A DNA stretch of 64,000 nt, taken from Flavobacterium sp. UBA7663 (GTDB lineage: Bacteria; Bacteroidota; Bacteroidia; Flavobacteriales; Flavobacteriaceae). Position 1 is the first letter of the stretch. Each line of letters opens with the position of its first letter. The DNA lies in assembly GCF_002483315.1 (NCBI RefSeq), contig NZ_DLHR01000020.1:62001-126000 (forward strand). The letters are read 5' to 3'. Shown here piece by piece: positions 1 through 7,102 of this stretch. The notes beneath the pieces are model-generated. The model made no database searches and was not told the DNA's origin. It saw nothing but the letters and a program-made list of their open reading frames with translations. The position numbers and the translations under genes are program-made.

Positions 1-228
1 CCCCATCCTGCTATTTTTGAACATGCTGCGAGTTTATCGATTGCTCCAAAACAAGATTGCATCGTAATTGAAGACAGCACAAACGGAATTCAAGCTGCAG
101 TTTCAGCTGGAATTTTTTGTGTGGGTTACAAAAGTTTTCATTCCAAAAATCAGGATTTATCAAAAGCAAATGTAGTTATTCAGCATTTTAACGAATTGAA
201 TTTTGAGAAAGTTCGTGATTTAAATTAA
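1..228 (+). CDS. HAD-superfamily hydrolase (beta-phosphoglucomutase-like), C-terminal end only
   Basis: The frame is open from the first base of the window and gives 75 residues before TAA. It contains [16 protein letters not shown], the conserved motif of HAD subfamily IA phosphatases/phosphoglucomutases, in which the acidic pair binds Mg2+ and the following glycine-rich helix closes the core. The preceding PHPAIF resembles the K-P-x-P-x-x-F segment just before this motif. The nucleophile aspartate and the cap domain lie outside the window, so the substrate cannot be judged. Its stop codon overlaps the stop of the convergent photolyase-like gene by two bases. Confidence 0.8.
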   Translation, partial: PHPAIFEHAASLSIAPKQDCIVIEDSTNGIQAAVSAGIFCVGYKSFHSKNQDLSKANVVIQHFNELNFEKVRDLN

Positions 229-1685
229 CTCATTTCTCGATCTTGAAACGTGTGTTTTTCAACTATTCGTTTACTGTCTTTTTTGACGGATTCGTCTTTT
301 CGCATTGACCAAAAGAAATCACTTGAAAACTTTCTGGCTTCTTCCAAATTGACAATTGGAGAAGGATAATCGCGTCCTATTTCAAAATCATACAACATTT
401 GTTCAATGGGTGTTAATTTCCATGGTTCATGAATAAACGCTGCAGGAATATTAGCTAACTCTGGTACCCATTTTTTAATAAAAGTACCATCAGCATCGTG
501 TTCGTATGAATTTTTCACAGGATTATAAACGCGTAACGTATTAATCCCAGTCACACCCGCTTGCATTTGAATTTGAGGATAGTGAATTCCAGGTTCAAAA
601 TCTAGGAATTGTTGCGCCAAATGCGGACTGCAATTTTGCCAAGGTTGAAACAAATGATGCGTGTAAAACGAAACCACCAAAGCACGCATTCTAAAATTCA
701 AATAACCTGTTGTACTTAAACAGCGCATGCAAGCATCAACCAGTGGAACTCCAGTTCTTCCAGTTATCCAAGCTTTATGATATTTCTCATTGACTCTTTG
801 AATCAAATTGCGATAGCCTTTATTTACGGCGATGAACTCCATTGTGCTTTCCATTTCAAATTTCTGAATAAAATGCGCTTGCCATCGTAATCTTGACGCA
901 AAATTAGAAATCTGACGTTTAAATTTCCCTTGTTGATGCACTTCCCAAGCTTTGGTATACACTTGTCGAATCGATAAATTTCCCCAAGCAATATAAGGCG
1001 ATAATCGGCTACATCCTTTTCTGCCTAATTCGGGTTTTGAAATGTGATTGCTATAATTTTGCACTCGTTCTTCAAAGAATGAATTCATATAACGTATTGC
1101 CGTAGGAACGCCACCTTTTTGAAAATTTGGATTATGAACTGTTTTAATTGAAGGAATATCAAAAGCATTTTCTAATTCTTCAATTTCGATATATTTTACA
1201 AAACTTCTTGGCGTTGGTTGAAATGGTAAACAATCTTTATCCATGTAATCATACCAATCTTCTTTCCACGTTTTTCGGTTTTTGATGCCACGAATGACAC
1301 CATTTGTGATGTATTCTTTCCAAATGATTCCTTTTTCTTTTAACAATTCAGCTACAGCTAAATCTCTTTCGTAAGTGAGTTTTATTCCTGTTTCTTGATG
1401 AGAATAAATTTCTCGAATTGATATAAGCTGTGTGAGTTTTTTAAATATAGGCACAGCTTCGCCTTGAACAATTAAAATTTGTGTGTGATATTTTTGTAGT
1501 TCTTTTTGAAGAGCTTCTAACGATTGTTTTATAAAGTCGAAATGACGTTGACTATAATGATAATCTTTCATCAAAGAAGGTTCAAAAATATAAAGCAATA
1601 ATGTTTTGCCCGAAGTCGATAAGGCTTCATGTAAGGCTTCATGATCGTGCAAACGCAAATCTCTCTTGAACCAAACAACTTTCAT
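225..1685 (-). CDS. Photolyase/cryptochrome-family flavoprotein, divergent paralogue
   Basis: The product is about 486 residues, starting at [18 protein letters not shown], the usual opening of the N-terminal photolyase Rossmann domain; an upstream ATG would add 15 unlikely residues and overlap the neighbour. The FAD-binding helical domain is present ([14 protein letters not shown], then LRVYNP near residues 384-389). Aligned with the neighbouring class I enzyme, the flavin-contacting Asn is His368 and the two Trp of its NWQW segment are Ile372 and Met374. It is therefore unlikely to be a standard CPD photolyase. It may be a cryptochrome-like photosensor or a repair enzyme of another class. 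It lies about 37 bases downstream of phrB in the same operon. Confidence 0.8.
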   Translation of the reverse strand: MKVVWFKRDLRLHDHEALHEALSTSGKTLLLYIFEPSLMKDYHYSQRHFDFIKQSLEALQKELQKYHTQILIVQGEAVPIFKKLTQLISIREIYSHQETGIKLTYERDLAVAELLKEKGIIWKEYITNGVIRGIKNRKTWKEDWYDYMDKDCLPFQPTPRSFVKYIEIEELENAFDIPSIKTVHNPNFQKGGVPTAIRYMNSFFEERVQNYSNHISKPELGRKGCSRLSPYIAWGNLSIRQVYTKAWEVHQQGKFKRQISNFASRLRWQAHFIQKFEMESTMEFIAVNKGYRNLIQRVNEKYHKAWITGRTGVPLVDACMRCLSTTGYLNFRMRALVVSFYTHHLFQPWQNCSPHLAQQFLDFEPGIHYPQIQMQAGVTGINTLRVYNPVKNSYEHDADGTFIKKWVPELANIPAAFIHEPWKLTPIEQMLYDFEIGRDYPSPIVNLEEARKFSSDFFWSMRKDESVKKDSKRIVEKHTFQDREMS

Positions 1686-1722
1686 TTTTAGGGGTTTTAT
1701 AGTGTTTAGGGCAACGCTAATT

Positions 1723-3009
1723 TTATCCAACCGCTTCTTTATACACTTTTAAGCAACGTTCTCGAGCTTCTTTGTGGTCTACAATTGGTTTTGGATAATA
1801 TTGGGTTTCCAATTCAGGAATCCATTTTTTAATATATTTTAAGTCTTTATCAAACTTCTTAATTTGTTCTGTTGGGTTGAAAATTCGGAAATACGGAGCA
1901 GCGTCAACTCCTGAACCAGCGGCCCATTGCCAATTTCCAACATTACTCGACATTTCATAATCTAATAGTTTTTGCGCAAAGTAATTTTCTCCCCAGCGCC
2001 AATCGATTAGTAAATGTTTGCATAGAAAACTTGCTACAATCATACGCACGCGATTGTGCATGTGACCAGTTGTGTTTAATTCGCGCATTCCAGCATCAAC
2101 AAATGGATAACCTGTTTTTCCTTGACACCATTTTTGAAATAAATCTTCATTGTTTTCCCAAATAATGGCATCGTATTTTGGTCGGAAACTGGCATTTTTG
2201 GTATGTGGAAAATGCCATAAAATTTGCATGAAGAATTCACGCCATATTAATTCGTTCCAAAAGGTTTCATTCTTTTCAGCGATAGCTTTTTCAACCATTT
2301 TACGAATAGAAACCGCACCAAATCTGAGATAAATTCCCAAATAAGAGGTTTTATTTAAAGCTGGAAAATTCCGAGTTGCTTCGTAATTCTGAATTAAATT
2401 TTCGGAAACATCAAATGCTGAAACTTTAATTTCTGATTTTTCAAAACCAATATCATCTAATGATAAAAAAGGGTAGGAGTGCTCCGCAATTTTATCCAAT
2501 TTATCTTCCGACGGATAATGAACTAACTTGATTTTTCTAAAGTTCTCTTTCCATTTTTTGGAATATGGCGTATAAACCACATAAGGCGTTCCGTCGTCTT
2601 TTACGACTTCACTTTTTTCAAAAATAACTTGGTCTTTCGAAGTTAAAAAAGAAATTCCATTAGCTACAAATAACTGATTCATTTCCTTATCGCGCTTGCG
2701 AGCATAAGGTTCGTAATCGTGATTGGTGTAAACCGATTTAATTCTATTTTCGGAAATTAATTTGGTAAAAACATCAATCGGATTTCCGTGAAAAATCGCT
2801 AATGATTTACCAATTTTATTCAATTCCGACTGAATTTTCTCTAATTGTTCGTGAATAAAAGTAACGCGAGCATCATCTTTTGGAAGTTGCGATAAAATAA
2901 TTTCGTCAAAAATAAAAATAGGTAACACTACTTCATTACTATTTAAAGCATGAAAAAGTCCTACATTGTCTCCTATTCTTAAATCGCGTCTAAACCAAAA
3001 GATATTCAT
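1723..3009 (-). CDS. phrB: Deoxyribodipyrimidine photo-lyase, class I (CPD photolyase)
   Basis: This 428-residue protein should split UV-induced cyclobutane pyrimidine dimers in DNA using blue light and reduced FAD. The N-terminal antenna domain opens with [15 protein letters not shown]. The C-terminal FAD domain has [10 protein letters not shown], the [17 protein letters not shown] segment, DWRWGENYF and [13 protein letters not shown]. The flavin-proximal Asn356 and Trp360/Trp362 are intact, as expected for an active class I enzyme. Length matches the family. It follows an SDR gene by 85 bases; that gap holds a short GTTTCAGG/TTTCAAG repeat. The clustering with an SRPBCC protein, an SDR and a second photolyase suggests a light- or UV-responsive operon. 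Confidence 0.93.
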   Translation of the reverse strand: MNIFWFRRDLRIGDNVGLFHALNSNEVVLPIFIFDEIILSQLPKDDARVTFIHEQLEKIQSELNKIGKSLAIFHGNPIDVFTKLISENRIKSVYTNHDYEPYARKRDKEMNQLFVANGISFLTSKDQVIFEKSEVVKDDGTPYVVYTPYSKKWKENFRKIKLVHYPSEDKLDKIAEHSYPFLSLDDIGFEKSEIKVSAFDVSENLIQNYEATRNFPALNKTSYLGIYLRFGAVSIRKMVEKAIAEKNETFWNELIWREFFMQILWHFPHTKNASFRPKYDAIIWENNEDLFQKWCQGKTGYPFVDAGMRELNTTGHMHNRVRMIVASFLCKHLLIDWRWGENYFAQKLLDYEMSSNVGNWQWAAGSGVDAAPYFRIFNPTEQIKKFDKDLKYIKKWIPELETQYYPKPIVDHKEARERCLKVYKEAVG

Positions 3010-3019
3010 GTTTTTTTAT

Positions 3020-3054
3020 TTGTTTCAGGTTTCAAGTTTCAGGTCTCAAGTTTG
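3020..3054. repeat. Short intergenic repeat, GTTTCAGGTTTCAAG family, copy 1
   Basis: The bases between the SDR gene and phrB consist of stuttered phrases built from TTTCAGG and TTTCAAG. TTTGTTTCAGGTTTCAAGTT recurs almost exactly at about 11801-11820, and a variant lies at 11674-11700. Two of the three copies sit a few bases upstream of a leftward start codon. Confidence 0.6.
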
Positions 3055-3094
3055 AGATTTGATTTTTGAATTTGTAATTGTCCTTGAATTTGTT

Positions 3095-3793
3095 TTATCC
3101 GTTTACTAATAATGTTGACATACCGCCATCAACATGGAAAATTTGTCCTGAAATCCAACTGCTTTTATCACTTAATAAAAAGCTTGCCATTTGTGCACTA
3201 TCTTCTGGTTTTCCAAATCGTTTTAACGGATGGCGCTCGGCTGACTTTTCCTGTTTGGTTTCGTTGTTCAAGAATTTATCGGCTAATGGCGTATCGGTTA
3301 ATGATGGAGCAATTACGTTAACTCTTATTTTTGGAGCATATTCTGCTGCTAAAGCTTTTGCAAAACCTTCAATAGCTCCTTTTGCTGCGGCAACACTCGT
3401 ATGAAATGGCATTCCCATAGAAGCAGCAACACTACTAAAAAGCACAATGCTTGATTGTTCACCCGCTGTTAAATTGGGTAAAACCGCTTGAATTACTTTT
3501 ACTAAACTAATGAAATTTATTTGTAAATCGGCTTCAAAAGCTTCCGGTTTTAATCCTCTAAATGGACGTAAATTAATGCTTCCAGGACAATATACCAAAC
3601 CATCTAAAATTGCAGGTAATTTTGTTGTATCTAAAGTATCTGTCGAAGCATTAAATGGAATATATGTTACATTTAAACCTGATAAATTTTCATTGGTTCT
3701 AGATGCAACAAAAATATTGTTTCCATTCTGAAGTTCTTGTGCAATGGCTAATCCTATTCCGTAAGAACCGCCTATTAATAATATGTTTTTCAT
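3095..3793 (-). CDS. SDR-family oxidoreductase lacking the catalytic tyrosine
   Basis: The 232-residue protein starts at MKNILLIGGSYGIG, the glycine-rich NAD(P)-binding turn of short-chain dehydrogenases; a longer ORF start would overlap the upstream gene. Asn93 of the active-site tetrad region, the serine pair (VLFSSVAAS) and the C-terminal DG-G segment fit the family. In the YxxxK motif, however, the tyrosine position is Val134 (SVAAAKGA) while Lys138 is kept. Catalysis by the usual proton relay is therefore doubtful. The gene starts 4 bases after the SRPBCC gene and precedes phrB, so it belongs to the photolyase operon. Substrate is unknown. Confidence 0.85.
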   Translation of the reverse strand: MKNILLIGGSYGIGLAIAQELQNGNNIFVASRTNENLSGLNVTYIPFNASTDTLDTTKLPAILDGLVYCPGSINLRPFRGLKPEAFEADLQINFISLVKVIQAVLPNLTAGEQSSIVLFSSVAASMGMPFHTSVAAAKGAIEGFAKALAAEYAPKIRVNVIAPSLTDTPLADKFLNNETKQEKSAERHPLKRFGKPEDSAQMASFLLSDKSSWISGQIFHVDGGMSTLLVNG

Positions 3794-3797
3794 GTTT

Positions 3798-4265
3798 TTA
3801 TCCTTTAAATTCACCAAACATTTCAATTAATTTTTTTCTTCTGTATTCAAAAATTTCATTCAATTTAGGTTTTACTAGTATTGGATGAACTAATTGTCCT
3901 AAAATTCCCATCGGTACTTTGTAATCTACAATATCTTCCATTTCAACACCACCAGGAATCTCTTTAATGAAATGTTTGTGATGCCAAAGTGCGTATGGAC
4001 CAAAGCGTTGCTCGTCCACAAAATACTGCTTATCTACCACATGAGTAATTTCTGTTACCCATTTGGCTGGAATTCCTAAAACTGGTGTAACTATATATTG
4101 AATAATTTGCCCTGGAAACATAGGTCTATCTGCTCCTGATAAAATTTTGAATCCCATATATTCAGGAGTGATTTTTTGAAGGTTCTTTGGATCCGAAAGT
4201 AAATCCCAAGCTTCATCAATTGTAATTGGTAAATTTTGTTTGGTATGTAATCGATATATTTTCAT
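3798..4265 (-). CDS. SRPBCC-family (START-like) ligand-binding protein
   Basis: This is a 155-residue soluble protein of the SRPBCC / polyketide-cyclase fold. It opens with MKIYRLHTKQNLPITIDEAWDLLSDPKNLQKITP, where the W-x-x-x-x-D-P-x-N-L pattern is characteristic, followed by GAxRPMFPGQII and WVTEITHV strands that line a hydrophobic cavity. It is the first gene of the leftward cluster with an SDR and two photolyase-family genes, spaced 4 bases from the SDR. Similar SRPBCC-SDR-photolyase sets occur near photolyases in other bacteria, but the ligand is not known. Confidence 0.8.
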   Translation of the reverse strand: MKIYRLHTKQNLPITIDEAWDLLSDPKNLQKITPEYMGFKILSGADRPMFPGQIIQYIVTPVLGIPAKWVTEITHVVDKQYFVDEQRFGPYALWHHKHFIKEIPGGVEMEDIVDYKVPMGILGQLVHPILVKPKLNEIFEYRRKKLIEMFGEFKG

Positions 4266-4352
4266 ATTATTTTTTTTGTAAAGATATAAATTTGTTTAAT
4301 CTTTTTAATTATAAATTAAACAAAAAATTATTCATTTAAGTTATTCTTAACA

Positions 4353-4380
4353 TTTGAGTCAATAACAATTTGTAATTTTG
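4353..4380 (+). promoter_or_regulatory. Predicted Bacteroidota promoter of the DUF2911 gene
   Basis: TTTG at 4353-4356 and TAATTTTG at 4373-4380 match the -33 and -7 elements (TTTG / TAnnTTTG) with a 16-base spacer. The start codon follows 20 bases downstream. Confidence 0.55.
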
Positions 4381-4400
4381 GAAATCTAAAAACGAAACCT

Positions 4401-5252
4401 ATGAGAAAAATTATTGTTATGTTGGCTGTAGTATTAGCCAATTTTGTTGTTGAAGCCCAAGTAAAAACGCCTCAATCTAGTCCTTTAGCTAAAATTGACC
4501 AAGTTGTAGGTTTGACTAATGTTCAAATTGAATATTCAAGACCAAGTGCAAAAGGAAGAACTGTTTATGGTGATTTAGTTCCTTTTGGAAAAAATTGGAG
4601 AACGGGTGCAAATGCAAATACAACAATTTCATTTAGTGAAAATGTAACTATTGCAGGAAAAGAATTGAAAAAAGGAAAATATGCCTTATTTACTACACCT
4701 AAAGCAGATAGTTGGGATGTGATTTTTTATACAGACACAAACAACTGGGGTTTACCAGAAACTTGGGATGAAAGTAAAGTTGCTTTAAAAACGTCTGTTA
4801 AACCAGAAACATTAAGTAAATCGGTTGAATCATTTACTATTTTCTTGAATAACTTATCAAATGATTCTGGAGTATTAGAATTATCTTGGGAAAGAACAAT
4901 TGTTTCAATTCCATTTACAGTTCCTACACAAGAAGCTGCAATGAAGAGTATTGAGAAAACCTTAGCTGGTCCATCTGCTGGTGATTATTTTTCAGCGGCT
5001 CAATATTTTTACCAAACTAATGGTGATATGACCAAAGCATTGTCTTGGGTGAATAGCGCTATTTCAAATTCTCCAAAAGGGCAAGATGTTCCTTTCTGGT
5101 ATTTGAGATTAAAATCGTTAATTCAAGCCAAATCTGGTGATAAAAAAGGTGCTATTGCTACAGCAAAAGAATCTTTAGCTTTATCAATTAAAGCAGGAAA
5201 CGGCGATTACGAAAAAATGAACAAAGACAGCATTGCTGAATGGTCAAAATAA
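4401..5252 (+). CDS. Secreted DUF2911 domain-containing protein
   Basis: This is a 283-residue exported protein with an N-terminal signal peptide (MRKIIVMLAVVLANFVVEAQ). Residues about 22-170 form the DUF2911 domain, recognisable from SPLAKIDQVVGLTNVQIEYSRP, GRTVYGDLVPFGKNWRTGAN and KKGKYALFTTP. The C-terminal roughly 100 residues look helical and TPR-like (AAQYFYQTNGDMTKALSWVN). The molecular function of DUF2911 is unknown; such proteins are very common in Bacteroidota and are probably periplasmic. The gene is monocistronic, with its own promoter and a terminator shared with the convergent symporter gene. Confidence 0.88.
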   Translation: MRKIIVMLAVVLANFVVEAQVKTPQSSPLAKIDQVVGLTNVQIEYSRPSAKGRTVYGDLVPFGKNWRTGANANTTISFSENVTIAGKELKKGKYALFTTPKADSWDVIFYTDTNNWGLPETWDESKVALKTSVKPETLSKSVESFTIFLNNLSNDSGVLELSWERTIVSIPFTVPTQEAAMKSIEKTLAGPSAGDYFSAAQYFYQTNGDMTKALSWVNSAISNSPKGQDVPFWYLRLKSLIQAKSGDKKGAIATAKESLALSIKAGNGDYEKMNKDSIAEWSK

Positions 5253-5275
5253 TAGTTAAGTGTTAATTCAAAAAA

Positions 5276-5304
5276 AAGTTCCGAAATATTTCGGGACTTT
5301 TTTT
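5276..5304. terminator. Bidirectional rho-independent terminator
   Basis: AAGTTCCGAAA / TTTCGGGACTT form a stem with one G-T pair, flanked by an A-run on the left and a T-run on the right. It can end both the DUF2911 transcript and the convergent symporter transcript. Confidence 0.8.
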
Positions 5305-6989
5305 CATATATCTGATTTATTAAATATTTTCTGAAGAACTAATGATAAACCAATTGTAAGTAAAGCTCCAATAAAATTCAACCACAAGTAACCAACAACA
5401 TCTAAATAAAAAATATAGAAAATTGCTGACTGACTAATGCATGCTGCAATAAAAACAGCCTTACCTTTTACATAATTGATATAGAATCCAATTAAGAAAA
5501 TCCCTAGAACGGTTCCGTAAAAAATAGAACCAATGATATTTACCAATTGAATTAAGTTTTCAAACAACGAACTAACACATGCAAATCCGATTGCGACGAT
5601 TCCCCAAAATACGGTGAAATATTGTGTTGCATACACATAATGTTTGTCTGATTTGGCATTGACATTTCGTTTGTAAATATCAATAGCTGATGTAGCGCCT
5701 AATGAATTTAAACCCGAAGCACTCGAAGACATGGCTGCGCTAAAGATAACCGCTAAAAGCAATCCTAAAAGTCCTTTTGGAAGATAGTTTAAGATGAAAT
5801 ACAGAAAAACATAATCTTTATCGTTGGTTTCGGTTTTCTCATCTACTTTAGAAATTACCACTTTTGCTTTTTCTCTTAAATCTTTCTCTTTTAAAGAAAG
5901 CGCTACCATTTGTTTTTTTAGAATCGGATTGTCGTATTCGTTATGTTTTAATTGCTCAATGTAGATTTGATTGACAATCTTTTTGTCGGTGTTTAATTCC
6001 GTTAGTTTCTTTTCTAAATTTTCGTAGGCTTCTTTTTGTTCAGATGTTTTTACTTTTTCAACATTAGTTGGGTTAAAATGTAAAGGTGCATCATTAAATT
6101 GAAAGAAAACAAACACCAAAACTCCAGTTAGAAGAATAAAAAATTGCATTGGAACTTTTAATAAGCCATTCATAATTAATCCCATTTGGCTTTCTTTTAC
6201 AGATTTTCCAGAAAGATAACGCCCCACTTGCGATTGATCGGTTCCAAAGTAGGAAAGCATTAGGAAAAATCCTCCTGTGATTCCGCTCCAAAAGGTGTAA
6301 CGTGTTTCTGGATTGTAGGAGAAATCTAAAATATCCATTTTTCCATTGGCACCAGCAATGTGTAACACATTTGAAAGATCAACTTCTTGAGGTAAATTCG
6401 CCAAAATATAGAAGAAAATGATGAACATACCACTCATAATCACAAACATTTGTTGCTTTTGAGTCACATTCACTGCTTTTGTTCCACCTGTAACTGTGTA
6501 TACAATTACCAAAATTCCAATGATGATATTCAGCATATTCAAATTCCAACCTAAAAGTGCCGACAGAATGATTGAAGGAGCATAAATCGTAATTCCGGTT
6601 CCTAAACCTCTTTGAATGAGGAATAAAATAGCAGCTAACGTTCGGGTTTGAATGTTAAAACGTTGTTCTAAATATTCGTAAGCAGTATATACTTTTAATC
6701 TGTGATAAATTGGAATAAAAGTGTAAGCAATTACAATCATCGCCAAAGGTAATCCAAAATAGAACTGCACAAACCCCATTCCGTCATGATAGGCTTGCCC
6801 TGGTGTTGATAAAAATGTAATCGCACTCGCTTGCGTAGCCATGACTGAAACCCCAACAGTAAACCAAGGTGTTTCGTTGTTATCTAGTAAATAATCTTTA
6901 ACGTTGGCACTTCCTTTGGTTTTTAAAGCTCCATAAATTACGATAAAAAATAGGGTAGTGGATAATACAATCCAATCTAAAATTTCCAT
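5304..6989 (-). CDS. Sodium:solute symporter (SSS family)
   Basis: This 561-residue inner-membrane protein has about 13-14 hydrophobic segments. SSS features include TPGQAYHDGMGFVQFYFGLP, the TGGTKAVNVTQ motif near residues 165-175 and SAAMSSSASGLNSLGATSA near residue 415, the sodium-site region. A hydrophilic, lysine/glutamate-rich insert of roughly 80 residues (about 305-385) is predicted coiled-coil and is unusual for the family. The gene begins one base after a 34-residue membrane peptide gene and is downstream of a PIG-L deacetylase, so imported substrate and deacetylated product may be related. The solute itself cannot be read from sequence. Confidence 0.88.
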   Translation of the reverse strand: MEILDWIVLSTTLFFIVIYGALKTKGSANVKDYLLDNNETPWFTVGVSVMATQASAITFLSTPGQAYHDGMGFVQFYFGLPLAMIVIAYTFIPIYHRLKVYTAYEYLEQRFNIQTRTLAAILFLIQRGLGTGITIYAPSIILSALLGWNLNMLNIIIGILVIVYTVTGGTKAVNVTQKQQMFVIMSGMFIIFFYILANLPQEVDLSNVLHIAGANGKMDILDFSYNPETRYTFWSGITGGFFLMLSYFGTDQSQVGRYLSGKSVKESQMGLIMNGLLKVPMQFFILLTGVLVFVFFQFNDAPLHFNPTNVEKVKTSEQKEAYENLEKKLTELNTDKKIVNQIYIEQLKHNEYDNPILKKQMVALSLKEKDLREKAKVVISKVDEKTETNDKDYVFLYFILNYLPKGLLGLLLAVIFSAAMSSSASGLNSLGATSAIDIYKRNVNAKSDKHYVYATQYFTVFWGIVAIGFACVSSLFENLIQLVNIIGSIFYGTVLGIFLIGFYINYVKGKAVFIAACISQSAIFYIFYLDVVGYLWLNFIGALLTIGLSLVLQKIFNKSDI

Positions 6990-6990
6990 A

Positions 6991-7095
6991 TTAGTTGTAT
7001 ATTTCCATTAGTAAATAGAAAATTAAAATGTATATAGCATTCAGTATCAACACGATGCTATAACTTTTTTTCCATTTGTGTTTTTGTTTATCCAT
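6991..7095 (-). CDS. 34-residue single-pass membrane peptide, probable symporter accessory protein
   Basis: A short ORF fills the gap between the PIG-L and symporter genes: 34 codons from ATG to TAA, 7 bases after the PIG-L stop and 1 base before the symporter ATG. The peptide has a strongly basic start (MDKQKHKWKK) followed by one hydrophobic segment (IVLILNAIYILIFYLLM), so an inside-N topology is expected. The tight spacing implies translational coupling. Small single-helix partners are known for some SSS-family transporters; I infer an analogous role. No experimental evidence can be drawn from the window. Confidence 0.65.
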   Translation of the reverse strand: MDKQKHKWKKSYSIVLILNAIYILIFYLLMEIYN

Positions 7096-7102
7096 CACTA
7101 TT

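Noticed and set aside
225..3009. The two adjacent photolyase-family genes considered as a single gene split by frameshift
   Set aside because: Each has its own complete N-terminal and FAD-binding domain; they are full-length paralogues.
3020..3054. Short spaced repeats considered as a CRISPR array
   Set aside because: Units are 7-15 bases and degenerate, there are no regular spacers, and no cas genes are present.
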